The translations under genes were made by a program, and so were the position numbers. A DNA stretch of 64,000 nucleotides from JACDAE01 sp963717195 (GTDB lineage Bacteria; Chloroflexota; Ktedonobacteria; Ktedonobacterales; Ktedonobacteraceae), in assembly GCA_963717195.1 (NCBI GenBank), contig CAVQVR010000011.1, positions 202,378 to 266,377 on the forward strand. The letters run 5' to 3'. How positions within the stretch are numbered: the first letter of the stretch is position 1; each line of letters starts with the position of its first letter. Below, piece after piece: positions 26,611 to 35,536 of this stretch. The notes below the pieces were generated by a model, which was not told where the DNA came from, did not search any database, and was given only the letters and a program-made list of their open reading frames with translations.

Positions 26611-29600
26611 ATGCAGTTACTGGGTAAACTCATGGGGGATCCCAACAAAAAGGATTTAAAGGCTATACAGCCAATCGTTGAAAAAATTAATGCACTGGAA
26701 CCGGCAATTAAAAAGCTGAGTGATGAAGAATTAGCCGCGAAAACAGTTGAGTTCCGTTCGCAGCTCTTTCTCCATCTCAAAGGTGGTATGGTGCTGGAAG
26801 ACGAGCTCGCGAAGCTTTTTCTCGAAGCCCTGACAGAAGTGGAACCATTGGCAAAGCAATGCAACGATGAACAGCTACGCCTGGCAATCAGAGCATTTCG
26901 TCAGAAACTGGATCACAGCAAGGACCATATAATAGACCTCAAAGATCATCTGCAAGATACGCTTTCAGACTGTTTTGAGAAGGGCTATGAAAACCTTTCT
27001 CCTCTCTTCAATACACTGCGCGTCACCGCAGCTATGGATATGGCAGAGAAGAAGCAACAGTGGCCCGACGAGGCCAGCGATCCCCACCAGGCTACCATTA
27101 CTTTGCTGCAAAAAGTCGAGCCCGCCCTCGAAGAGATTGACGAGGAAGAATTGCATGACGCCTTCGACCTGGCGTGGAAGCGTTTTGAGCATACGGGTAG
27201 CAATGCTACCAGCGCAGACGATAAAGCGGATGAACACCTGGAACAGTTGCTTGGAAACATTCTCAAGAAGCTGCAACCAGAAATCGTAGCGATCAAGGCT
27301 GAGGCAATGGATAAGCTGCTTCCCCCTATGGTGAAGTGCTATCGCACAGGCAAGACCCTGGATGACCTGCTTCCCGAAGCATTCGCTGTAGCACGCGAAG
27401 CTGGCTGGCGTGCCATTAAGATGCGCCACTACGACGTACAGCTGATCGGTGGTGCCGTACTGCACCAGGGCAAGATCGCCGAGATGAAGACCGGTGAAGG
27501 TAAAACGCTGGTCGCAACCTTGCCAGTATACCTGAACGCCCTGACCGGACGCGGCGTCCACCTCGTCACTGTCAACGATTACCTGGCAAAGCGCGACTCC
27601 GCATGGATGGGCAAAATCTACACCTTCCTGGGATTGACCGTTGGTGTTATCGTCAATGCAGTTGAGCCACAAACGGCTGAGCGCCAGGCCGCATATCAAT
27701 GCGACATTACCTATGGCACCAACAACGAATTCGGTTTCGACTACCTGCGCGACAACATGGTTACGTCACTGGACCAGACTGTACAACGTGAACTGAACTA
27801 CGCCATCGTCGACGAAGTTGATAATATCTTGATCGACGAAGCGCGTACCCCACTAATCATCTCGGGTCAGGGCCAGGAATCTACCGATATGTATGCCAGG
27901 TTTGCACGCTGGGCACCCCGTCTCAAACCCGAAACCGACTATACAGTGGAGGAGAAGCTACGCGTCGTCATGCTCACAGACGATGGTATCACGAAAATTG
28001 AGCAGTTGGCCGGCGTACAGAACATCTACGAAGAGGCCAACATTGACCTGACGCGTTACATGGAGAACGCCATTAAAGCACAGGTCCTCTTCAAGCGCGA
28101 CAAAGACTACATCGTCAAGGATGGTGAGGTCATCATCGTCGACGAATTCACGGGCCGCCAGATGCCCGGACGCCGCTATAGCGAAGGCCTACACCAGGCC
28201 ATAGAAGCGAAGGAAGGCGTGGCAGTACAACGCGAAAACCATACATTGGCAACAATCACCTTCCAGAACTACTTCCGCCTGTACGAGAAACTTGCCGGCA
28301 TGACCGGTACCGCACTTACCGAAGCCGAAGAACTTAATAAAATCTACAAACTTGACGTAATCGTCATTCCACCCAACAAACCAACGATGCGCCAGGACCA
28401 GCCCGACCTGATTTATCGTACAGGTGACGCAAAGTTCAGGGCCGTTGTGGAGGAGATCAAGGAACGTAACGAGAAGGGGCAACCCGTGCTCGTCGGCACT
28501 ACTTCGGTCGAAACCTCCGAACATCTCTCGCATCTGCTCGACATGCAAGGCATTCAGCATAACGTCCTGAACGCCAAATATCACGAACATGAAGCACAGA
28601 TCGTAGCGCAGGCCGGGCGCAGCGGCACCGTCACCATCGCTACCAATATGGCCGGTCGCGGCACCGACATTGTGCTTGGCGGCAACGCGGAAGGCTACTT
28701 CAGCAGTATTCTGCGCAAACATGCCGAGCGTGTTGACTACATCCACGACATGCCCGAGCGCAACGAGGATGAGCGGGCCGAGAAGGAAGAGGCGATCCAA
28801 CAGTACCTTGAGAATATGACGGAAGAGGAAAAAGAGGAGCTCTTCCAGCAGAAAGTCATAGAATGTAAGGAAGATCACAACCGCGTACTGGAACTGGGTG
28901 GCTTGCACATCATCGGCACCGAACGGCACGAATCGCGCCGGATCGATAATCAGTTGCGTGGTCGTGCTGGCCGCCAGGGCGATCCAGGCTCCTCGCGCTT
29001 CTTCCTGGCCCTCGACGACGAGTTGATGCGTCGTTTCGCCGCCGACCGCGTCGCAGGCATTATGGAACGCGTCGGTATGGAAGAAGATATGCCTCTGGAA
29101 AGCAAGCTCGTCTCGCGCTTTATCGAAGGTGCCCAGACCCAGGTCGAGGGACGCAACTTCGATATGCGTAAACACGTTGTCGATTATGACGATGTTATTG
29201 CAAAGCAGCGTGAGGTCATCTACTCCGATCGACGTGCAGTCCTCGAACACGGAAATATGCACGAGCGCATCCTGGGCATGATCCGCGCCGAAGTTGCTAG
29301 AATTGTAGACACCTGCATTCCCAGCCCCATGGTCACTGAAGAGGAACAGCTCGAAACACTCTTCAAAACGCTGGAGGTCTGGGTCGAGATTCCCGAAGAC
29401 ATGGTGCCCGAAAACCTGCATGCGGTACACCGTGACCAGCTCAAGCAAGACCTGATTGATCTCGTCGTTGAGCACTATGAAAAACGCGGTACATCACTGA
29501 AAAATCAGGCGAGCGAACACGGAATCACGTTTGATCCGCAAAGCGAGTTCGAACGTAGCTACATCTTACAGGTCGTAGACCGTCTGTGGATGGATCATAT

Positions 29601-30009
29601 CGACGCCCTGGATCTCATGCGACAGGGCATTGGCTTCCGCTCCATGGCTCAGCGCGACCCCCTGGTCGAATTTAAGAACGAAGCCTTCCGCATGTTCGAC
29701 GAATTAAAGGTGGCGATTCAGCACTACACCGTCGATGCTCTTCTCAAACTTATGCGCAGCGAACTGACCCTTAGCATTGATCCACCTGCTCCACAACGCA
29801 AACAGCCACGCAATCTACGGACCAACACAGACGACATTGCCCGCGCTAGCGGTCAAGCCAAAACCGATGGGAACGGCGAGCGCACAAAGACTACCCAGGG
29901 GCAGCAGGGAAACAAAAATAGTACTCAACGCAATATAGGAAAGATCGGACGCAACGATCCCTGCCCGTGTGGAAGCGGGAAAAAGTATAAGAAGTGCCAT
30001 GGAGCATAA
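26611..30009 (+). CDS. secA: Preprotein translocase ATPase SecA with enlarged N-terminus
   Basis: About 1,132 aa, against roughly 800-900 for common SecA. Motifs: GKIAEMKTGEGKTLVA (Walker A, near residue 292), IVDEVDNILIDEARTPLIISG (Walker B), TNMAGRGTDIVLGGN (motif V), GRAGRQGDPG (motif VI) and the C-terminal zinc tail NDPCPCGSGKKYKKCHG. It drives protein export through SecYEG. About 190 residues (53-246) are inserted between the first helix and GKTLDDLLPEAFAVAREA. They look like degenerate repeats of that first helical module (SDEEL, NDEQL, DEEEL). ATG 26611 with AGGAGA is preferred over in-frame upstream starts. No other sec genes are adjacent. Confidence 0.95.
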   Translation: MQLLGKLMGDPNKKDLKAIQPIVEKINALEPAIKKLSDEELAAKTVEFRSQLFLHLKGGMVLEDELAKLFLEALTEVEPLAKQCNDEQLRLAIRAFRQKLDHSKDHIIDLKDHLQDTLSDCFEKGYENLSPLFNTLRVTAAMDMAEKKQQWPDEASDPHQATITLLQKVEPALEEIDEEELHDAFDLAWKRFEHTGSNATSADDKADEHLEQLLGNILKKLQPEIVAIKAEAMDKLLPPMVKCYRTGKTLDDLLPEAFAVAREAGWRAIKMRHYDVQLIGGAVLHQGKIAEMKTGEGKTLVATLPVYLNALTGRGVHLVTVNDYLAKRDSAWMGKIYTFLGLTVGVIVNAVEPQTAERQAAYQCDITYGTNNEFGFDYLRDNMVTSLDQTVQRELNYAIVDEVDNILIDEARTPLIISGQGQESTDMYARFARWAPRLKPETDYTVEEKLRVVMLTDDGITKIEQLAGVQNIYEEANIDLTRYMENAIKAQVLFKRDKDYIVKDGEVIIVDEFTGRQMPGRRYSEGLHQAIEAKEGVAVQRENHTLATITFQNYFRLYEKLAGMTGTALTEAEELNKIYKLDVIVIPPNKPTMRQDQPDLIYRTGDAKFRAVVEEIKERNEKGQPVLVGTTSVETSEHLSHLLDMQGIQHNVLNAKYHEHEAQIVAQAGRSGTVTIATNMAGRGTDIVLGGNAEGYFSSILRKHAERVDYIHDMPERNEDERAEKEEAIQQYLENMTEEEKEELFQQKVIECKEDHNRVLELGGLHIIGTERHESRRIDNQLRGRAGRQGDPGSSRFFLALDDELMRRFAADRVAGIMERVGMEEDMPLESKLVSRFIEGAQTQVEGRNFDMRKHVVDYDDVIAKQREVIYSDRRAVLEHGNMHERILGMIRAEVARIVDTCIPSPMVTEEEQLETLFKTLEVWVEIPEDMVPENLHAVHRDQLKQDLIDLVVEHYEKRGTSLKNQASEHGITFDPQSEFERSYILQVVDRLWMDHIDALDLMRQGIGFRSMAQRDPLVEFKNEAFRMFDELKVAIQHYTVDALLKLMRSELTLSIDPPAPQRKQPRNLRTNTDDIARASGQAKTDGNGERTKTTQGQQGNKNSTQRNIGKIGRNDPCPCGSGKKYKKCHGA

Positions 30010-30054
30010 AACCAGACAGGCTCATACAGCAAGGAATTGATCCAGCTCTCGCGC

Positions 30055-31116
30055 CTATGGTTGCTTCGGTGGGTTCTTTGGGTTCTTTACCTTAGGAATA
30101 TTAGGAACACCGGGCATACGCGGCTGAGTTTGTTCTGATCTGCGATGGAGATTGACCATGCGCTCATCTTCCTTATGCATCTGTTGCCTGAGCTCACGTT
30201 CGCTCAGGCTCAAACTCTGTAGGCGCGAGATTAAATTATTGAGCGCCGCCGCAACTTGCCAGAGCGCATGGCCTTGATGAAGAGGAGCACGCACGTTAAG
30301 ATCACCATTCGCAACAGCTACATGCGTTTGCAAAAGCTGTTGAATACCAGCATCCAACTGGCGTCTTTGCTCCAGCTCCAATTCTCGCCGCTCTTTCTCT
30401 CTCCGTTCGAATACCATTATCTCCTCAGCCCGGTCAGCCCGTGCAAGCGCACTTTCTGTGCTACGTGCCCAGACATAGAGAACTAGCGCGGTAAATAATT
30501 GTAAGATATATACATGGAAAAATATCTCTAATGGAGTTTTGTATAACATTTGCGTTATAGCAGCGTCATGATGCGCATAGACAACTACCAGGTATATCTC
30601 AATAACATTCAGACCAAAAACCACCACAAGGCCCTTAGCGGAAAAGAATGCGAGAACCAGTAAAGCAGGTATAATAGTGAAGTCTAGCATATAGATACTA
30701 TTGAGCGTTAGCCCACCCGGATACTTGAATAAGAAGCTCGTTTCTCCAACATAAAGTACAATAAGAGCCAGTATACCGGCAAATTCGACAAAACCTTTTC
30801 GATTTAAGAGCAATACCAAAAAGCATGCTCCCAGTGATAGGAATATTCCCACTAGAGGTGCTGGATTATGAGAAACAAGCATTTGTAGTTGTACAAGGAG
30901 CAAAAAAAGCATGAAAATGGGTACAGCGATAGCAGCTAGTTTTCCATGTCGTACCTTCTCTCGCTGCGCGAAATTTGCATTTATTAATGGCTCAGGCGGA
31001 GCTGCAAGCCGATACCACCAGGCTAAAAATGTCGACCCCGTGCTTTGTTTTTCTGTACGCGATGGGCCCTGTAACTTGCTTTCACCGCTGCTAATAACGT
31101 TGTGTCTACTTTCCAT
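30055..31116 (-). CDS. Membrane protein with C-terminal HAMP-like/coiled-coil region
   Basis: 353 aa. A polar 60-residue lead is followed by about six hydrophobic segments (residues 60-215). A long charged coiled coil comes next (ESALARADRAEEIMVFERRE...), then a HAMP-like stretch (VANGDLNVRAPLHQGHALWQVAAALNNL). The end is proline-rich (NIPKVKNPKNPPK). It lacks kinase, cyclase or chemotaxis output domains, so it may sense or scaffold. Convergent with secA, with 45 bp between stops. Not a family I can name. Confidence 0.75.
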   Translation of the reverse strand: MESRHNVISSGESKLQGPSRTEKQSTGSTFLAWWYRLAAPPEPLINANFAQREKVRHGKLAAIAVPIFMLFLLLVQLQMLVSHNPAPLVGIFLSLGACFLVLLLNRKGFVEFAGILALIVLYVGETSFLFKYPGGLTLNSIYMLDFTIIPALLVLAFFSAKGLVVVFGLNVIEIYLVVVYAHHDAAITQMLYKTPLEIFFHVYILQLFTALVLYVWARSTESALARADRAEEIMVFERREKERRELELEQRRQLDAGIQQLLQTHVAVANGDLNVRAPLHQGHALWQVAAALNNLISRLQSLSLSERELRQQMHKEDERMVNLHRRSEQTQPRMPGVPNIPKVKNPKNPPKQP

Positions 31117-31308
31117 AAGGGTAAATTCCCTCCTAACGGTAATCTACACGAGGACATCCTGACTGGACATCCATCGGACCTCCATCCATCAATACTTAGC
31201 CTGTTCCACTTCAGTGCAAATTTCTATAGTAAAGAGGGGATTGAGTCTAGTTCTCGATACTACACACGCGCCTCATTCATAATATTTACTCCTGACAATG
31301 GATATCTT

Positions 31309-31469
31309 TCTTTTTCGTAACTCTTCAGGTCTCCTCGCCACCTGCGGTGGCTCGCCCTGGTTTTGTGTGGACGGTGCTGAGGAGTCAGGTCCCTTCTGAA
31401 GAGACGCTCATGAAACGGGTTCACCACCCAGGATGAAACCCATCGTTTTCAGAAGAGTTACTCTTTTTC
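31309..31469. mobile_element. Candidate second MITE-like element or structured RNA
   Basis: Body 31317-31461 has perfect 10-bp terminal inverted repeats GTAACTCTTC (31317-31326) and GAAGAGTTAC (31452-31461). They are flanked by identical 8-bp repeats TCTTTTTC (31309-31316 and 31462-31469). Internal pairings include CCACC/GGTGG, CTCCTC/GAGGAG and GGGTT/AACCC, so it could fold as an RNA closed by the terminal stem. The flanking repeat is T-rich and could be coincidental. No ORF inside. Only one copy noticed. Confidence 0.55.
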
Positions 31470-31664
31470 ATCGAAAGGATAACAGTCTTTCCTCAACAAT
31501 AAGCAATGGTTCAATAATCCATAGCCTAAATTAGCTAGTCAGTGGATATCATCTTAACCATTCTTTCGGCACTATGCGGCAAAAACTATTTCCAGGCCAA
31601 TGTCTCCATGATAAGAGTAGTCTCAATGGATGATTTGTTAACTGCCATTTAACATTACCATTAC

Positions 31665-31690
31665 AATCTATAACTATTCCCTTATAGATT
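31665..31690. promoter_or_regulatory. Inverted repeat upstream of aceA
   Basis: AATCTATAA (31665-31673) and TTATAGATT (31682-31690) are perfect 9-bp arms around 8 bases, 134 bp before the aceA ATG. A candidate operator for the glyoxylate-shunt genes. Confidence 0.5.
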
Positions 31691-31823
31691 ACCTCACCTT
31701 CCTTAACTCAAAAACATAGACCTTTTGGAGGTTGCATGGTAACCTTTGGATAAGCCATTAAAGAACGATGTTGTTCCCCATTCCAACAAACAGCCTTTCT
31801 ACAGGCTGAAAGGAAAGTAGATC

Positions 31824-33110
31824 ATGATGAGCCGTCAACAGGCCGAAGAGCTTACAAATAGTTGGAAGACCGATACGCGTTGGCAGGGTGTGAAACGTCC
31901 ATACACTGCTAAAGATGTTTTTAAATTGCGTGGTTCCATTCCGATTGAGTACACATTGGCCCGTCTGGGAGCTGAGCGCCTGTGGAATTTGCTGCATACT
32001 GAACCTTATGTCGCAGCATTAGGTGCGTTGACCGGAAACCAGGCTGTGCAGCAAGTCAAGGCTGGTTTACAGGCTATCTATCTCAGCGGTTGGCAAGTAG
32101 CGGCTGATGCTAATCTGGCCAGTAATATGTATCCCGATCAAAGCCTCTACCCTGCAAATAGTGTGCCAGATGTTGTACGCAAAATTAATAATGCATTGAG
32201 ACGGGCCGATCAGATCGCCACGGCGGAGGGGAATGATGACACTTACTGGTTCGCGCCAATTATAGCTGATGCAGAGGCTGGTTTCGGTGGCCCCCTTAAT
32301 GTCTTTGAGCTGACGAAGGCGATGATCGAAGCTGGTGCTGCTGGCATTCATCTTGAAGATCAATTGTCTTCTGAGAAAAAATGTGGACATATGGGTGGGA
32401 AGGTCCTGCTGCCAACACAGAACGCACTGCGCAACCTGGTCTCTGCCCGCCTGGCTGCCGATGTGATGGGTGTACCAACAGTTCTTATTGCACGTACTGA
32501 TGCTAACGCCGCTACATTGATTACTTCAGATATCGATCCTGTTGATGCAAAGTTCCTGACAGGGAACCGCACACCTGAAGGTTTCTTCTCCGTACGTAGC
32601 GGCATTGAAGCTGCAATTGCGCGTGGATTATCTTACGCTCCTTATGTTGACCTGCTCTGGTGTGAAACCTCTGAGCCGAATCTGCGCGAGGCGGAACGCT
32701 TCGCCAGAGAGATTCATGAGCAGTACCCCAGCAAACTCCTGGCATATAACTGTTCACCATCGTTCAACTGGCGCAAAAAGCTCGATCCCGATACTATCGC
32801 GAACTTCCAGCCTGCGCTGAGCAAGATGGGATACGCCTTCCAGTTTATCACCCTGGCCGGTTTCCACGCTCTCAACTACAGCATGTTTAAGCTGGCACGC
32901 GGCTATAAAGAGTACGGAATGGCTGCTTACTCTAAGTTACAACAGGCAGAGTTCGGATTGGAAGAATATGGTTATACAGCTACCAGACATCAGCGCGAGG
33001 TTGGTACAGGCTACTTTGACGAGGTCGCCCAGGTGATTGCTGGTGGTACCTCTTCTACGACCGCGCTGGCTGGTTCGACTGAAGTAGAACAATTCCATTC
33101 CCTTGATTAA
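31824..33110 (+). CDS. aceA: Isocitrate lyase
   Basis: 428 aa, the normal bacterial length. It has the family signature KKCGHMGGKVL near residue 190 with the catalytic Cys. Other landmarks are PIIADAEAGFGG, VLIARTDANAATLITSD, WCETSEPN, YNCSPSFNW and GTGYFDEV near the end. It splits isocitrate into glyoxylate and succinate. Malate synthase follows 404 bp downstream, completing the shunt needed for growth on acetyl-CoA-yielding substrates such as 3-hydroxybutyrate. Start ATG 31824 or 31827; GAAAGGAAAG lies upstream. Confidence 0.97.
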   Translation: MMSRQQAEELTNSWKTDTRWQGVKRPYTAKDVFKLRGSIPIEYTLARLGAERLWNLLHTEPYVAALGALTGNQAVQQVKAGLQAIYLSGWQVAADANLASNMYPDQSLYPANSVPDVVRKINNALRRADQIATAEGNDDTYWFAPIIADAEAGFGGPLNVFELTKAMIEAGAAGIHLEDQLSSEKKCGHMGGKVLLPTQNALRNLVSARLAADVMGVPTVLIARTDANAATLITSDIDPVDAKFLTGNRTPEGFFSVRSGIEAAIARGLSYAPYVDLLWCETSEPNLREAERFAREIHEQYPSKLLAYNCSPSFNWRKKLDPDTIANFQPALSKMGYAFQFITLAGFHALNYSMFKLARGYKEYGMAAYSKLQQAEFGLEEYGYTATRHQREVGTGYFDEVAQVIAGGTSSTTALAGSTEVEQFHSLD

Positions 33111-33155
33111 TTTGCTGCGTTGCGGGTTACGGGTGCCCACAAGGCTCCCTTCCTA

Positions 33156-33229
33156 CGACCGCAAGGCTACATCGCTCCCATGTATCACTGGTCCTGTGCA
33201 TGGAAACAATGCACTTGCGGTCGCTTTTT
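33156..33229 (+). terminator. Probable aceA terminator with long branched loop
   Basis: CGACCGCAAG (33156-33165) pairs with CTTGCGGTCG (33214-33223), followed by CTTTTT. The loop contains a second stem GTGCAT/ATGCAC near 33,196-33,213. It resembles other GC-rich hairpin repeats in this genome, so it may also be a repeat unit. Confidence 0.6.
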
Positions 33230-33230
33230 C

Positions 33231-33414
33231 ACTGCGTAGTTAGGGCTTACGCGTTCTCTCTATGCCTCGCGCCTGCGGCACTCGCAGAAATAAAAGTGTT
33301 GCGTTTTTTGCGGCGCGCGGCCCGCAAAAAACGCAACACTTATATCCTTTGAGGCTCGCAAGCGAGCCCAGTAGGAGCAAAAAGCAGAGAACGCACAAGC
33401 TCTGACTTCGTAGT
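33231..33414. mobile_element. MITE-like nested palindromic element, copy B, with direct repeats
   Basis: Body 33241-33404, flanked by ACTGCGTAGT (33231-33240) and ACTTCGTAGT (33405-33414), a 10-bp direct repeat with one mismatch. The ends TAGGGCTTACGCGTTCTCT and AGAGAACGCACAAGCTCTG are inverted repeats. Inside are 20-bp perfect arms (33294-33313 and 33322-33341) and the hairpin GGCTCGCAAGCGAGCC (33353-33368). Read on the opposite strand, copy A has the same order of parts: end, imperfect hairpin, long palindrome, GC hairpin, end. It lies between aceA and aceB. Confidence 0.8.
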
Positions 33415-33514
33415 GGCGTTACCTTGCCTGCTCTCTCATTTGCTACATACAGAGCCATATGCGACAATACCCCATATGGGAATTGTGTCCTCAGTGTTGA
33501 AAGGAACCATACTC

Positions 33515-35125
33515 ATGACGACAAACCAGACTATACCCCATTACGCGGAAGGAATTGAGGTCAAAGCACCCGTTTCCGCTGAGTTTGCTGAGATACTGAC
33601 TCCCGAAGCATTAAGTTTTATTGCAAACTTATCGCGCGCTTTTGAGTTGAGGCGTGAAGAGCTCTTGCAAAAACGTGTGCAGCGCCAGGCAGACCTTGAC
33701 GCAGGAAAAATGCCTGATTTCCTGCCAGAGACTGAACATATTCGCAATAGCGATTGGACGGTTGCACCCATTCCACCCGATCTCCAGGATCGCCGCGTCG
33801 AAATCACGGGGCCGGTGGACAGGAAGATGGTCATTAATGCGCTCAATTCGGGTGCAAAAGTATTTATGGCAGACTTCGAGGACTCACATTCACCAACATG
33901 GGAAGCAACGATCCAGGGTCAGATCAATGTGCGCGACGCTATTGATCGCACAATTACGTATACCAGCCCCGAGGGGAAAGATTATCAGTTAAACGAGAAG
34001 ACGGCGGTGCTGCTGGTACGTCCGCGTGGCTGGCACCTGAATGAGAAACATGTCCTGATCGATGGCAAACCCGTCTCTGGCGGTATCTTCGACTTCGGGC
34101 TCTACTTCTTCCATAATGTCCAACGTTTGCGCGACCGGAGCACGGGTCCCTACTTCTATCTGCCCAAAATGGAGAGCCACCTGGAAGCACGCCTCTGGAA
34201 CGATATATTCGTGCTGGCACAGGAGACGCTGGGCATACCACAGGGCACTATTCGCGCAACGGTGCTTATTGAGACGATCCTCGCCGCATTTGAGATGGAC
34301 GAGATTCTGTACGAACTGCGTGCGCACTCGGCTGGTCTGAACTGTGGGCGCTGGGACTATATCTTCAGCGCAATCAAAAAGTTACGCAATGTTCCCAACT
34401 TTGTGCTGCCCGACCGCGCACAGGTCACTATGACCACACACTTCATGCGCTCATATTCGTTGCTGGCCATCAAGACCTGTCATCGTCGCAACATCCATGC
34501 TATCGGCGGCATGGCGGCTCAAATTCCCATTAAAAGCGATCCAAAGGCTAACGAAGAGGCTCTATCCCGCGTACGAGCTGACAAACACCGCGAGGCTACC
34601 GATGGACATGACGGCACATGGGTGGCACATCCCGGTCTGGTCCCTATCGCGCTGGAAGAGTTCAATGCGGTAATGAAAGGTCCCAACCAGATCGAACGCA
34701 AGCGTGAAGATGTGAATGTGACGGCTGCCGATCTGTTGCAGGTTCCCGATGGCACCATTACCGAGGCGGGGTTGCGCAATAATATCAGTGTCAGCCTGCA
34801 ATACCTGGATTCGTGGTTGCGCGGCAATGGCTGCGTGCCTATCAACAATCTGATGGAAGATGCCGCCACCGTTGAGATCTCTAGAGCACAGATATGGCAA
34901 TGGCTACATCATCCAAAGGGTATCCTGAACGATGGGCGCAAAGTCACGGTTGAGTTGTTCCACCAGTTGATGCAGGAGGAACTGGACAAGATCAAAACCA
35001 CTATTGGCGAACCAGTCTACGCTAAGCGGCGCTATGCTTCGGCGGCAGAAATTCTCGACAAGATCATTACCGATGATGGGTTTGTGGAATTTTTGACGTT
35101 GCCAGCATACCAATATCTGGCATAA
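33515..35125 (+). CDS. aceB: Malate synthase A
   Basis: 536 aa, usual for the A isoform. Landmarks are TGPVDRKMVINALNSGA, VFMADFEDSHSPTW, YFYLPKMESHLEARLW with the catalytic acidic residues nearby, AGLNCGRWDYIFS, and DGHDGTWVAHPGLVPIA. It condenses glyoxylate with acetyl-CoA to malate. ATG 33515 is chosen because GAAAGGAA precedes it and MTTNQT begins the conserved protein; the frame is open upstream through non-conserved sequence. Element copy B lies between it and aceA, so co-transcription with aceA is doubtful. Confidence 0.96.
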   Translation: MTTNQTIPHYAEGIEVKAPVSAEFAEILTPEALSFIANLSRAFELRREELLQKRVQRQADLDAGKMPDFLPETEHIRNSDWTVAPIPPDLQDRRVEITGPVDRKMVINALNSGAKVFMADFEDSHSPTWEATIQGQINVRDAIDRTITYTSPEGKDYQLNEKTAVLLVRPRGWHLNEKHVLIDGKPVSGGIFDFGLYFFHNVQRLRDRSTGPYFYLPKMESHLEARLWNDIFVLAQETLGIPQGTIRATVLIETILAAFEMDEILYELRAHSAGLNCGRWDYIFSAIKKLRNVPNFVLPDRAQVTMTTHFMRSYSLLAIKTCHRRNIHAIGGMAAQIPIKSDPKANEEALSRVRADKHREATDGHDGTWVAHPGLVPIALEEFNAVMKGPNQIERKREDVNVTAADLLQVPDGTITEAGLRNNISVSLQYLDSWLRGNGCVPINNLMEDAATVEISRAQIWQWLHHPKGILNDGRKVTVELFHQLMQEELDKIKTTIGEPVYAKRRYASAAEILDKIITDDGFVEFLTLPAYQYLA

Positions 35126-35172
35126 GTGATTTCCTAAAAATAGCAAGAGATCACATGCAAAAAGGAGACAAC

Positions 35173-35505
35173 GTGGATACCTATTATAATCCGAAGGATC
35201 TGGCACATTTCGCTGATGTCGGTGAAGAGGCTCCGGAATTGTGGAAAAAGTTTCTTGACTGGTATAACGCCGTTTTCGCTGAAGGTGCTCTTTCCGAACG
35301 CGAGAAGGCATTAATCGCGCTGGCCGTTGCGCATACAGTACAATGTCCTTATTGTATCGATGCCTATAGTACGGCGTGCCTTGAAAAAGGCTCTAACCTG
35401 GAGCAGATGACTGAGGCAATTCATGTAGCGGCAGCCATTCGAGGAGGCTCCTCGCTGGTCCACGGCGTTCAAATGCGTAATCACGTCCATAATGTTTCTA
35501 TGTGA
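35173..35505 (+). CDS. AhpD-like protein of the arsenosugar (ArsS-associated) family
   Basis: 110 aa. An alkylhydroperoxidase/carboxymuconolactone-decarboxylase-like fold with CPYCIDAY redox motif (near residue 58), preceded by EREKALIALAVAHTVQ. Such proteins accompany arsenosugar radical SAM genes. GTG 35173 is the likely start because AAGGAGA lies 6 bases upstream and the family begins TYY.PKDL; an ATG at 35155 would place that site inside the gene. ArsS starts 31 bp after its stop. The exact reaction is unknown. Confidence 0.85.
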   Translation: MDTYYNPKDLAHFADVGEEAPELWKKFLDWYNAVFAEGALSEREKALIALAVAHTVQCPYCIDAYSTACLEKGSNLEQMTEAIHVAAAIRGGSSLVHGVQMRNHVHNVSM

Positions 35506-35536
35506 TCTCTGGTTCCACAACATAAAGGTGTTCGTC

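Larger units (their letters stand above)
31117..31823. other. 707-bp intergenic region upstream of aceA
   Basis: No protein-coding gene seen. It holds a 145-bp inverted-repeat element (31,317-31,461) and an inverted repeat near the aceA promoter (31,665-31,690), listed separately. The rest is AT-rich without evident structure. Confidence 0.5.

Noticed and set aside
26965..27699. 244-aa minus-strand open frame
   Set aside because: Antisense to the secA N-terminal region; no ribosome-binding site or motif.
28189..29475. 428-aa open frame antisense to secA
   Set aside because: It is a shadow frame of a strongly conserved GC-skewed codon pattern; the protein has no recognisable domain and secA is certain.
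31317..31461. SRP RNA or a known riboswitch
   Set aside because: A GTCAGGTCC string recalls SRP RNA, but the GGAAG...AGCAG loop is missing and no riboswitch core matched.
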